Shown here piece after piece: positions 38,401 to 45,507 of a stretch of 45,507 bases of DNA. Below the pieces are notes generated by a model. The model made no database searches. It was not told the origin of the DNA and worked only from the letters and a program-made list of their open reading frames with translations. The stretch's first letter is position 1. Each line of letters begins with the position of its first letter. Source of the stretch: Oscillospiraceae bacterium (lineage in GTDB: Bacteria > Bacillota > Clostridia > Oscillospirales > Oscillospiraceae); NCBI GenBank assembly GCA_022799035.1, contig JAAWNQ010000016.1:1-45507 (forward strand), in the 5' to 3' direction. The translations under genes and the position numbers were made by a program.

Positions 38401-39427
38401 GCTTCAACACCTCCACCATCACGTTACATTCGCTTAAGTAGTTGACCGCCTCGGTGATCCGCTCCCCGCTGAGGATAGCCACCAAGCCCCCCAGGGGCTG
38501 GCCGTCGATGATCTCCACGTTGCCAAAGACGATGCTCACATCCACGTTGAACCGGCGGGAGACCTCGGAGATGGTGGCCTCGCTCACGTTGCTCTGTCCG
38601 TAGTTGAGCCGGGCCACGATCTCCCCGGGCTTCACCGCCACGATGGGGTCGTTTGCGGCGATGAGCTCCTCGATCTTGCCCAGGTTGGAGGTGGTGGCGA
38701 TAAAGGAGCGGGTCACCGGCTGCTGGGGGTTGGAGAACACCTCAAAGACGCTCCCCTCCTCCACCACACAGCCCTTGTCCATCACGGCCACCCGGTGGCA
38801 TATCTCCTTCACCACCGCCATCTCGTGGGTAATGACCACCACGGTGATCCCCGTCTTCCGGTTGATGTCCCGGATAAGCCGGAGGATGGACTGGGTGGTC
38901 TGGGGGTCCAGGGCGGAGGTGGCCTCGTCACAGAGGAGCACCTTGGGGTCGCTGGCCAGGGCCCTTGCGATGGCCACCCGCTGCTTCTGCCCGCCTGATA
39001 GCTGGGAGGGATAGGCCTCCGCCTTGTCGGGCAGACCCACCAGCTCCAAAAGCTCCAAGACCTTTCTTCGGGTCTCCTCTCTGGAGAGCCCGGACCCCTT
39101 CAGGGGGAAGGCCACATTCTGCTCTACGGTGCGGGAGGGCATCAGGTTGAAAAGCTGGAAGATCATGCTGATCTTTTTCCGGGCCTGACGCAGCTCCCGC
39201 TCGGGCATTCGCGTCAGCTCCTGTCCATCCACCGTCACCGTCCCGGCGGTGGGCCTCTCCAGCAGGTTGATACACCGGACCAGGGTGGACTTGCCCGCCC
39301 CGGAGTAGCCGATGATACCGAAGATCTCCCCGGGGGCGATATGTAAGGTCACGTCCCGGACGGCGTGGACCCCGTTGGTCTCATTGCCGAAGGTCTTGCT
39401 GATATGCTCCAGCTTGATCACGTTCAT
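38393..39427 (-). CDS. metN: methionine ABC transporter ATPase, 344 aa
   Basis: Walker A GYSGAGKSTLVRC (about 38-50), signature LSGGQKQRVAIARAL, Walker B VLLCDEATSALDP, and a C-terminal NIL (C2) domain (about 265-340) that binds methionine and causes trans-inhibition of uptake. This domain is the mark of MetN. It is the first gene after the leader peptide and attenuator, 42 bases downstream of the attenuator U-tract. Confidence 0.96.
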   Translation of the reverse strand: MNVIKLEHISKTFGNETNGVHAVRDVTLHIAPGEIFGIIGYSGAGKSTLVRCINLLERPTAGTVTVDGQELTRMPERELRQARKKISMIFQLFNLMPSRTVEQNVAFPLKGSGLSREETRRKVLELLELVGLPDKAEAYPSQLSGGQKQRVAIARALASDPKVLLCDEATSALDPQTTQSILRLIRDINRKTGITVVVITHEMAVVKEICHRVAVMDKGCVVEEGSVFEVFSNPQQPVTRSFIATTSNLGKIEELIAANDPIVAVKPGEIVARLNYGQSNVSEATISEVSRRFNVDVSIVFGNVEIIDGQPLGGLVAILSGERITEAVNYLSECNVMVEVLKRG

Positions 39428-39468
39428 CCCTCATTTCTCACCTGTCAGGCTCTGCCCCTCTTGCAGAC

Positions 39469-39503
39469 AAAAAGAATGGGAAGCGCGTGTGCGCTTCCCA
39501 TTC
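39469..39503 (-). terminator. attenuator terminator before metN
   Basis: A 13-bp perfect stem GAATGGGAAGCGC/GCGCTTCCCATTC with loop ACAC is followed by UUUUU (39473-39469). It lies between the Met-rich leader ORF and metN, with no other gene between. Its 5' arm is complementary to codons 22-28 of the leader ORF (see 39532-39627). Confidence 0.92.
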
Positions 39504-39531
39504 CTTTGAAACCAGCCAAGGCTGTGATTTC

Positions 39532-39627
39532 TCAGAATCCTTCATGGGCAGGCGCGCACGAAATCGTGGGCATCGGCATCATAGCCATGTCCATACCCCG
39601 CATCATCATACCATAACCGTGTGTCAT
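39532..39627 (-). CDS. methionine-rich leader peptide, 31 aa
   Basis: ATG at 39627 follows AAGGAGG (39644-39638, ten-base spacing), and TGA is at 39534-39532. The peptide MTHGYGMMMRGMDMAM...P has nine Met in 31 residues, eight of them among residues 7-19. After the Met run, codons 23-27 contain GTGCGC and CCCAT (39559-39554 and 39548-39544). These can pair with GCGCAC (39494-39489) and ATGGG (39501-39497) of the terminator 5' arm. A ribosome stalled at Met codons would leave that antiterminator free; a ribosome reaching the stop would cover it and let the terminator form. A third hairpin (39508-39531) lies in between. It should act as the methionine sensor for metNIQ. Confidence 0.85.
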   Translation of the reverse strand: MTHGYGMMMRGMDMAMMPMPTISCAPAHEGF

Positions 39628-39662
39628 AGTCGGCGCGCCTCCTTCCAAGGTGATTTTTTGTT

Positions 39663-39691
39663 ATCTTACCATTTCGTTCCCAGGCTGTCAA
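39663..39691 (-). promoter_or_regulatory. promoter of the metNIQ leader
   Basis: Reading leftward, TTGACA (39691-39686), 17 bases, TAAGAT (39668-39663). The transcript would start near 39656 and have a 230-base leader before metN. Confidence 0.88.
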
Positions 39692-39721
39692 TAGGAAATT
39701 TTGGGCCTCCCCCTCAAAGTC

Positions 39722-41158
39722 TCACTCCAAGGGCATGATCCCCAGGGCCTTGTTCATCTCCTCCGGATCCATCAGGTCAATGACCGTCGCCTCGGCGGGG
39801 GGCTCGGTGGCGGGGGCGGTCTTACCCTGGGTGTAGCCGCCCTCCATGGTCATCTCTACGGTCATAAGGCCAGCCATGTCCATGTGCATTTCAGCGGTCA
39901 TCTGATCCTTGTCGTCCACTCCCACCGTCATGTCCATGGATACGGTCACGCCCTCCTCCTCGGCAGCCATGGCCACGCTCATCACATAACCTGTGACGGC
40001 CTCCTCCTTCATCTCCATCACAAAGACCAGAGTGACCACAGCGTTGCCCTGCTCAAAGTCGATGACGGCGGTATACTGGTCACCCTCCTTCACAAAGCCC
40101 TCGTCGGACAGGGCCGTCACCACCCCCTCCACGGCGGTCTTCATGGTGTCATAGGCGGCGGTGGAGTCGGTCAGCTCCAGGGAGGAGAGGGCCTGCTTCA
40201 CCAAAAGGGTGTAGTCCAGGTTTTGGGAGGCCGAAAGTAGCTCCGTCCACTCCACGCCGGACTGGGCCAGAAGGGCGGCCATGTCCATTTTATACCAGGC
40301 GGCGCTGTCCATGCCGGCGGCAGCCAAAATCTCGCCCCCCATGTTCATGTAGAGAGTCCCCAGGCCCATATCGCCCCGCAGGGAAATATCCATCCCCTCC
40401 TCCCTAAGGGAGTCCAGCATAGCCTGATCCTCGGGGGAAAGCTGGGCCTCCTCCCCGGCCAGCAGGGCCGCGGACTGGATGAACTGGGTCATATCCATCT
40501 TCATGTTCATGTCCATGCTCATCTTCGTACTGTCGGCCACCGTGCCCTTCACAGCGCCGTTCATGGTCATGGGCATTCCAAGTATGGTCATATTGGCGTC
40601 AAAACCCGCCTCCATATCCCAGATGCCCTCGTTGTACTTTTTACTGTACTCCATCAGCCTCTCCAGATAGGTGAAGCCCTTTCCCTCCAGGGCCTTTTCC
40701 ACCACCATGTCGGTATCCACGATAACGGCGGTGGCGGTCTGCTGATCCCAGCCCACAGCGCAACCGAAGGCCTGGGCGGCAAAGCGGACGGGGACGTAGG
40801 TCCGCCAGGTGGTGTTATCCACATAGGGGGCCACGTCCATGGTGATGGGGGTAGTCTTGCCCCCCTCGGTGAGGGTGGCGGCGGTCTCGTTCAGGGTCAT
40901 GGTCAGGGTCCTGCCGTCCCGGGTGGCGGTGATCACGCTGCCCTCGCTCTTCACCTCCGCCCCCATGGCCTCGAAAACAGCCCGGAAGGGCAGGAAGGTG
41001 CGCTGATCCCTCACCTGGGGCACGGCGTCGGTAAAGACCAGGTTCTGGCCGTCCAGCTGGACGGCGATCCCATTCTCCTCCGCGGCCAGGGCGGCGCCGC
41101 AGCCCACCAGGGCGACGGTAAGACCCAAAGCTGTAAACCAGCGAGTCCATTTTTTCAT
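39722..41158 (-). CDS. secreted Met-rich protein with copper-amine-oxidase-N-like stalk, 478 aa
   Basis: An N-terminal signal (MKKWTRWFTALGLTVALVGCGAALA) contains LVGC, a possible lipobox, so it is a lipoprotein or a processed secreted protein. Residues about 30-140 are two copies of the stalk-like module (DAVPQVRDQRTFLPFRAVFEAMG and NTTWRTYVPVRFAAQAFG). The rest (about 150-478) is a DUF6612/LolA-like sheet with very many Met residues: about 42 in 478 (9%), in clusters such as MSMDMNMKMDM and EMHMDMAG. A role as metal-binding or sacrificial methionine store is speculation. It lies directly upstream of the met leader and may read into it. AAGGAGG lies upstream of the start. Confidence 0.75.
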   Translation of the reverse strand: MKKWTRWFTALGLTVALVGCGAALAAEENGIAVQLDGQNLVFTDAVPQVRDQRTFLPFRAVFEAMGAEVKSEGSVITATRDGRTLTMTLNETAATLTEGGKTTPITMDVAPYVDNTTWRTYVPVRFAAQAFGCAVGWDQQTATAVIVDTDMVVEKALEGKGFTYLERLMEYSKKYNEGIWDMEAGFDANMTILGMPMTMNGAVKGTVADSTKMSMDMNMKMDMTQFIQSAALLAGEEAQLSPEDQAMLDSLREEGMDISLRGDMGLGTLYMNMGGEILAAAGMDSAAWYKMDMAALLAQSGVEWTELLSASQNLDYTLLVKQALSSLELTDSTAAYDTMKTAVEGVVTALSDEGFVKEGDQYTAVIDFEQGNAVVTLVFVMEMKEEAVTGYVMSVAMAAEEEGVTVSMDMTVGVDDKDQMTAEMHMDMAGLMTVEMTMEGGYTQGKTAPATEPPAEATVIDLMDPEEMNKALGIMPLE

Positions 41159-41192
41159 AGGAAGGTCCTCCTTTTTACTTTAAGATAGCTTT

Positions 41193-41220
41193 ATTATACT
41201 CTCCTGTCTATAAATTGCAA
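41193..41220 (-). promoter_or_regulatory. promoter of the Met-rich protein gene
   Basis: Leftward TTGCAA (41220-41215), 16 bases, TATAAT (41198-41193). Confidence 0.7.
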
Positions 41221-41249
41221 GGAAATCCCTGTCTCCCACGGTCAGATTG

Positions 41250-41289
41250 TCCTTTTTGCATAAAAAGGACAGCCCGCCCCCGGGGGCGG
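41250..41289. repeat. two inverted repeats in the divergent region
   Basis: TCCTTTTT-GCAT-AAAAAGGA (41250-41269) and the 16-base palindrome CCGCCCCCGGGGGCGG (41274-41289) lie between the leftward Met-rich gene and punA. Possible operators or a weak terminator for a short antisense transcript. No protein can be assigned. Confidence 0.5.
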
Positions 41290-41322
41290 ATCTTTGCCGG
41301 AAACTCCAGATAAATCAATGGA

Positions 41323-41351
41323 TTGCATTTTCCTGGAAAAGAGTGTAAAAT
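41323..41351 (+). promoter_or_regulatory. promoter of punA
   Basis: TTGCAT (41323-41328), 17 bases, TAAAAT (41346-41351). Confidence 0.65.
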
Positions 41352-41401
41352 GGTAAAAATTGATTTCCCGCCGGCCCCTTAGGTCAGAAAGGATGGTCCC
41401 C

Positions 41402-42226
41402 ATGAATGCTCCCTTCTCCCACTATCAGGAGAGCGCCGACTATATCTCCTCCCGGCTGGGGGGCTTTCTCCCCCGGGTGGCCATGGTGCTGGGCTCCGGC
41501 CTGGGCTTCCTGGGCGACCTGGTGGAGGATCCCATCGTCATCCCTTTTGGAAACATCCCCCATTTTAAGGTCTCCACCGCTCCCGGCCACGCCGGGCGGC
41601 TGGTCTGCGGGCTTCTGGGGGGACAGCCGGTGGCCGTCATGCAGGGCCGGATCCACCACTATGAGGGCTACTCCCTCCAGGAGGTCTCCTACGCCGTCCG
41701 CGTCCTGAAGCTGGTGGGCTGCAGCCGGCTGATCCTCACCAACGCCGCCGGCTGTATCAACAGGGACTGGAGCGCCGGGGAGATCATGCTCATCACCGAC
41801 CACATCAAATTCTTCCTGGATTCCCCCCTCCGGGGGGAGAACCTGCCCCAGTTCGGCACCCGGTTCCCCGATATGACCCGGGTCTATACCCCCGCCCTCC
41901 AAAGGGTCGCCCGCGAGAGCGCCCAGGAGCTGGGACTGCCTCTGCGCCAAGGGGTCTACTGCTACTTCCCCGGCCCCCAGTTCGAGACCCCCGCCGAGAT
42001 CCGGGCCGCCCGGGCCCTGGGGGCCGACGCCGCCGGCATGTCCACCGTCCCAGAGGCCATCACCGCCGCCCACGCCGGCATGGAGACCCTGGGTCTCACC
42101 CTTCTGAGCAACATGGCGGCGGGGATCCTGGATCAGCCCCTCTCCGGGGAGGAGGTCAACGCCACGGCGGAAAAAAGCCGGGAAACCTTTTCTCAGCTCC
42201 TTTTAAGGTGCCTGGAAAAAATGTAG
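41402..42226 (+). CDS. punA: purine nucleoside phosphorylase, 274 aa
   Basis: PNP family with VLGSGLGFLGDLV (phosphate loop, about 27-39), the GQPVAVMQGRIHHYEGYS stretch (about 64-85), LTNAAGCIN and GADAAGMSTVPEAITAAHAGM (about 200-220), the signature of PNP/MTA phosphorylases. It splits inosine or guanosine to base and ribose-1-phosphate. Trimeric PNPs and MTA phosphorylases are close relatives, but Glu/Asn-type base contacts (the PxFETPAEIRA and NAAG motifs) point to PNP. The start at 41402 has AAAGG nine bases upstream; an earlier ATG overlaps that site. It may act in one route with the next gene. Confidence 0.92.
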   Translation: MNAPFSHYQESADYISSRLGGFLPRVAMVLGSGLGFLGDLVEDPIVIPFGNIPHFKVSTAPGHAGRLVCGLLGGQPVAVMQGRIHHYEGYSLQEVSYAVRVLKLVGCSRLILTNAAGCINRDWSAGEIMLITDHIKFFLDSPLRGENLPQFGTRFPDMTRVYTPALQRVARESAQELGLPLRQGVYCYFPGPQFETPAEIRAARALGADAAGMSTVPEAITAAHAGMETLGLTLLSNMAAGILDQPLSGEEVNATAEKSRETFSQLLLRCLEKM

Positions 42227-42242
42227 CCATTTTGTCATTTTT

Positions 42243-42258
42243 GTTACCGGTTTGTAAC
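42243..42258. promoter_or_regulatory. inverted repeat GTTAC-N6-GTAAC upstream of mtaD-like gene
   Basis: GTTAC-CGGTTT-GTAAC is a perfect inverted repeat in the 70-base gap before the deaminase gene. TTGTAACCATCTTTT at 42252-42266 matches 14 of 15 bases of 12283-12297 near the ECF sigma gene. Confidence 0.35.
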
Positions 42259-42296
42259 CATCTTTTCTCCCATTTCTTTATCAAAAAGGAGCTTTC

Positions 42297-43595
42297 ATGA
42301 ACACTCTTTTTCAGAACGTCACCGCCGTCCTTATGGACCCGGCCCACACCGTGCTTGAAAACGCCTTTGTGGCGGTGGAGGGCGGTAGGATCGCCTCGGC
42401 GGGCGCCCAGAGGCCGGAGGGGAGCTTTGACCGGGTCATTGACGGGCGGGGCGGTATCCTCATGCCGGGGCTGGTGAACTGCCACGCCCACACCGCCATG
42501 ACCCCCATGCGGGGCTACGGGGACGGCCATGACCTTCAAACCTGGCTCCACGACTACGTCTTTCCCGTGGAGGGCCGGTGGGACGACCGGGCCATCCGGG
42601 CCGCCGCGGACCTGGGGCTGATGGAGATGATCGCCTCAGGCACCACCTGCATCGCCGATATGTATATGCGCATGGAGGTGATGGGGCAGGCGGTGGCCGA
42701 CGCGGGGATCTCCGCCAACCTCTGCAACGGGGCCATCTTCTTTGGGGAGGCCTTCTCCCCCACCGGGTGCGGGGACTGCCGAAAGCAGGAGGATCTGTTC
42801 TCCGCCTGGCACGGCTATGACGGCGGGCGCATTTTGATGGACGCCGCCCTTCACGCCGAATACACCTCCCCCCCCGAGCTGTGGGAGTGGATCGCCGATT
42901 TTGCCAAAGGCCGCGGGGTGGGGATGCACGTCCACATCTCCGAGACCCAAAAGGAGCACCAGGAGTGCAAGGCCCGCCGGGGCAAGACCCCCATCCAGGC
43001 CCTGGCGGAGCGGGGGGTCTTTGACGTGCGGGCTATCGCCGCCCACTGCGTTTTCACAGAGCCTGAGGACTGGGCCATCATGGCTCAAAAGGGGATCACC
43101 GCCGTCCACAACCCCTGCTCCAACCTGAAGCTGGGCTCCGGGGTGGCCCCTATTCCCGGCCTTCTGAAGGCGGGGGTCAACGTGGCCCTGGGCACCGACG
43201 GGGTATCCTCCAACAATGACACGGATATGTTTGAGGAGATGAAGCTGGCCGCCATCCTCCAGAACGGCGTGCTGCAGGACCCCCTGGCCCTCACGGCCTG
43301 GGACGCGCTGGAGATGGCTACCGTCAACGGGGCCAGGGCCCTGGGCCGGGAGGCGGGGGCCATTGCGCCGGGACTGTGGGCCGACCTCATTGTTCTGGAT
43401 GCCGACTCCCCCAACCTGATCCCCTGTCACGACGCGGCCAATAACATTGTCTATGCCGCCCACGGCTCCAATGTAAAGCTGAATATGTGCCGGGGGAAGG
43501 TCATATATGAAAACGGGGAGTTCCTGACCATCGACAGGGAGAAAACCCTGGCGGAGGTGCGGCAGTACGCCATTCCCCTGCTGTTTGGGAAATAA
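42297..43595 (+). CDS. MtaD-family deaminase (MTA/SAH or related purine deaminase), 432 aa
   Basis: Amidohydrolase superfamily: the metal site HAHTAMTPMRGYGDG (about 61-75), then HVHISETQ, AHCVF and GTDGVSSNNDTDM (about 303-315). The GTDGxxSNNxxDM form is typical of MtaD/TrzN/AtzA-like deaminases; in Clostridia these mostly convert 5'-methylthioadenosine, S-adenosylhomocysteine or adenosine to the inosine form. PNP upstream would then release hypoxanthine. Together with metNIQ this suggests recycling around methionine and AdoMet. Substrate identity is not proven. AAAGGAG lies upstream. Confidence 0.85.
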   Translation: MNTLFQNVTAVLMDPAHTVLENAFVAVEGGRIASAGAQRPEGSFDRVIDGRGGILMPGLVNCHAHTAMTPMRGYGDGHDLQTWLHDYVFPVEGRWDDRAIRAAADLGLMEMIASGTTCIADMYMRMEVMGQAVADAGISANLCNGAIFFGEAFSPTGCGDCRKQEDLFSAWHGYDGGRILMDAALHAEYTSPPELWEWIADFAKGRGVGMHVHISETQKEHQECKARRGKTPIQALAERGVFDVRAIAAHCVFTEPEDWAIMAQKGITAVHNPCSNLKLGSGVAPIPGLLKAGVNVALGTDGVSSNNDTDMFEEMKLAAILQNGVLQDPLALTAWDALEMATVNGARALGREAGAIAPGLWADLIVLDADSPNLIPCHDAANNIVYAAHGSNVKLNMCRGKVIYENGEFLTIDREKTLAEVRQYAIPLLFGK

Positions 43596-43618
43596 TCCCG
43601 GAAAGGCTGTGGAAAATC

Positions 43619-45286
43619 TTGTCTGAATCGCAGAAAAAAAATACCTTTTTCGGTGGAGCGGCCATATTGGCAGCCGGCTCCATCATCGTCAAACTCATCG
43701 GCGCCGTCTATAAGATACCCCTGGGCCGCATCCTCTCCAAGCAGGCCTTTGTGGATTTCAACACCTCCTACAACATCTATAATTTCTTCCTTACCATCTC
43801 CACCGCCGGACTTCCGGTGGCCCTGTCCAAAACGGTCTCGGAGGCCAACACCCTGGACCGGCAAAACCAAGTCCGGAGGGTTTTCACGGTAGCTCTGCGG
43901 ACCTTTCTGCTGCTGGGGCTTGTCAGCTTTCTTGCCATGTCCGTTTTCGGCCAGCACCTGGCCAACTTCATGGAGGACGAGTCCGCCGTCTACTGCGTCC
44001 GCGCCCTCAGCCCCTCGGTGCTGTGCGTATGCGTCATGGCCGCCTTCCGGGGATACTATCAGGGCCACTCCAACATGGTGCCCACGGCGGTAAGCCAGAT
44101 CATTGAGGCTTCCTGCAAGATGGTCTTCGGTCTGGCTCTGGCCTACGCCGTACTCATGCTCCTGCCCGGCGACCCCAGCTATAAGCAGCGTATGTCCGCC
44201 GCCGGAGCCATTGCGGGGGTGTCTGTGGGCAGTGTGATCGCCCTCGCTTATATGCTTTTCCACTTTGCAAGGGACCCGGACCGCCGGAAAAAACGCGGGA
44301 ACGATCCCGCCGACAGTGACAGCGCCATCCTCTCCCGGCTTCTCAAGCTGGCGATCCCCATCACCCTGGGCTCTGCCGCCATCTCCATCGTCACCATCAT
44401 CGACAGCAAGGTGGTCATGTCCCTTTTGAAGCAGATGTATATCGATCTGCCTGACCTTATCACCCCTGAGGCCATTGCCCAGCAATTTGAGGACGGCGGC
44501 GTGGAGCCTGTGCTCTATATGGCCCAAGGCCTTAAGGGCATCTACGACAAGTGCATGGCCATCTACAACCTGCCCTCCCAGCTCATGGTAGCCATTACCG
44601 CCAGCGTGATCCCCGCCGTATCCGCCGCCCTGACCCGAAGAGACAGGAAGGGCGCCTCCCGGATCAGCGAGTCCGCCCTGCGGATCGGGGCGCTGTTGTT
44701 CCTGCCGATGGGGGTCGGCCTGTGCGCCTTGGGCGGACCTATTGTCCAAATGCTTTTCAAGTTGGAGGACGCCGCCGCCGGACCCATTATGAGCGAGCTG
44801 GGGATCGCCTCTATTTTCGTGTGCCTTATGCTCATCTGCAACTCCATCCTCCAGGCCCACGGGCTGGTGAATCTGCCCATGCTCACCGTGGTGGTGGGAG
44901 GTGTTGTGAAGATCGTGGTCAACTATGTTCTGGTAGGTAACTATGACATCAATATTGAAGGCGCGCCCATCGGTACCATCTGCTGTTTCGCGGCGGCCTC
45001 CCTGATGGACCTGTTTTTTATCCACCGGGCCATTCCCCAACCGCCCCGGTATGGGCGGGTCTTTTTCAAGCCCTTGGCCGCCTCCGTGCTTATGGGTCTG
45101 TCGGCTTGGGGGTCCTATGGCCTGCTGAACCGATTCTTAGGCAACAGCCTTTCCACCATAGGGGCCATTTTTGTGGGGGTCGTGGTCTATGCCATATTGG
45201 TGCTGGCCCTGCAAATTTTGACCCGGGAGGACCTTGCCCTGATGCCAAAGGGGGACAAAATCGCCAAAATCCTGAAAATTCAATGA
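43619..45286 (+). CDS. SpoVB/MurJ-like lipid flippase (YabM type), 555 aa
   Basis: MATE/MVF-fold protein with about 14 membrane helices. It begins NTFFGGAAILAAGSIIVKLIGAVYKIPLGRIL, the typical N-terminus of the SpoVB group. These flip lipid-linked glycans outwards; the Bacillus homologues take part in spore cortex or peptidoglycan precursor export. It starts with TTG at 43619, 24 bases after the previous stop. The gene is followed by mazG, as in Bacillus yabM-yabN, which supports the call. A sporulation role is inferred from this context. Confidence 0.88.
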   Translation: MSESQKKNTFFGGAAILAAGSIIVKLIGAVYKIPLGRILSKQAFVDFNTSYNIYNFFLTISTAGLPVALSKTVSEANTLDRQNQVRRVFTVALRTFLLLGLVSFLAMSVFGQHLANFMEDESAVYCVRALSPSVLCVCVMAAFRGYYQGHSNMVPTAVSQIIEASCKMVFGLALAYAVLMLLPGDPSYKQRMSAAGAIAGVSVGSVIALAYMLFHFARDPDRRKKRGNDPADSDSAILSRLLKLAIPITLGSAAISIVTIIDSKVVMSLLKQMYIDLPDLITPEAIAQQFEDGGVEPVLYMAQGLKGIYDKCMAIYNLPSQLMVAITASVIPAVSAALTRRDRKGASRISESALRIGALLFLPMGVGLCALGGPIVQMLFKLEDAAAGPIMSELGIASIFVCLMLICNSILQAHGLVNLPMLTVVVGGVVKIVVNYVLVGNYDINIEGAPIGTICCFAAASLMDLFFIHRAIPQPPRYGRVFFKPLAASVLMGLSAWGSYGLLNRFLGNSLSTIGAIFVGVVVYAILVLALQILTREDLALMPKGDKIAKILKIQ

Positions 45287-45322
45287 TTTTTTTTAAAAAC
45301 CCCTTGCGGAGGAGAATAAAAT

Positions 45323-45507
45323 ATGATAGATTTTGTAAGGAAAAATTCCTACGGCCTCAAAGACTTGGAAAACATCGTCTCCATCCTTCGCTCTCCGGGG
45401 GGCTGCCCCTGGGACGCGGAGCAGGATCACAAGAGCCTGCGGCGGGCCCTGCTGGAGGAGAGCTGCGAGGTCATTGAGGCCATTGACGAGGAAAGCCCCG
45501 CCCATCT
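45323..45507 (+). CDS. mazG: MazG nucleoside triphosphate pyrophosphohydrolase, N-terminal part (cut by window edge)
   Basis: ATG at 45323 follows GGAGGAG. The 61 visible residues ([55 protein letters not shown]) contain [18 protein letters not shown] and [13 protein letters not shown], the MazG N-terminal signature with the EExxE metal-binding helix. It hydrolyses abnormal NTPs. The rest lies outside the window. Confidence 0.93.
   Translation, partial: MIDFVRKNSYGLKDLENIVSILRSPGGCPWDAEQDHKSLRRALLEESCEVIEAIDEESPAH

Noticed and set aside
39428-39720. SAM riboswitch or Met T-box in front of metN
   Set aside because: No T-box GGTGG motif and no conserved SAM-aptamer cores were seen; the leader ORF with alternative pairings explains the structure better.
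45323-45507. A link between mazG at the end and the MazG-like gene at 539-835
   Set aside because: They are different subfamilies: one is the cellular MazG with the CPWDxEQ motif, the other a small single-domain phage protein.

Overview
The window looks like a chromosome segment of a high-GC, gut-type Clostridia (Oscillospiraceae, Flavonifractor/Lawsonibacter-like). This is inferred from Firmicutes-type Shine-Dalgarno sequences (AGGAGG) and sigma-A promoters, a GlgC/GlgD pair, RNase J, a SpoVB-MazG gene pair, an S-layer-homology protein and very GC-rich host coding DNA. No rRNA or marker-gene search was possible, so the genus is a guess.

Positions 1 to about 7190 are the end of an integrated element, probably a temperate prophage, with lower GC than the rest. 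A leftward early operon carries two DNA methyltransferases (an N6-adenine type cut by the window edge and a C5-cytosine type), a MazG-like protein, small phage proteins, a winged-helix protein, a lytic transglycosylase and DNA-binding proteins. It faces a rightward lysogeny operon (cI-like repressor, ImmA/IrrE protease, tyrosine integrase). Between them lie back-to-back promoters with repeated GTTGC-N5-GCAAC operators. The element ends in a tRNA 3' end (att site) at 7166-7191.

Host DNA follows. 7.5-10.6 kb holds a secreted SLH protein and a GreA-like factor. 10.6-12.7 kb holds an ECF sigma/anti-sigma pair and a small unknown gene. 12.7-16.3 kb holds a secreted flavoprotein reductase with two covalent-FMN domains and a LysR regulator. 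16.4-25.9 kb is a glycogen cluster, glgB-glgC-glgD-[S23 cassette]-glgA-glgP. It covers ADP-glucose synthesis, chain elongation, branching and phosphorolysis. Arrays of a seven-base repeat sit at several gene junctions, and two of them bracket a four-helix-bundle (S23/IVP) gene as an inverted repeat. 26.0-29.2 kb has an autoregulated XRE/membrane-protein pair, a repeat-rich non-coding stretch and RNase J with a long structured leader. 29.4-34.2 kb holds a BceAB-type ABC transporter, an unknown TPR-like protein and a TtcA-like tRNA thiolase. 34.3-35.4 kb is rplM-rpsI.

35.5-43.6 kb has a methionine flavour. metN-metI-metQ and an M20 amidohydrolase run leftward from a promoter whose leader encodes a 31-residue peptide with eight internal Met codons in thirteen, followed by a strong terminator and a visible alternative antiterminator pairing. 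This is a textbook-shaped ribosome-mediated attenuator for methionine and is the most striking signal in the window. Next to it are a Met-rich secreted protein, a purine nucleoside phosphorylase and an MtaD-family deaminase. The window closes with a SpoVB/MurJ-like flippase and the start of mazG.
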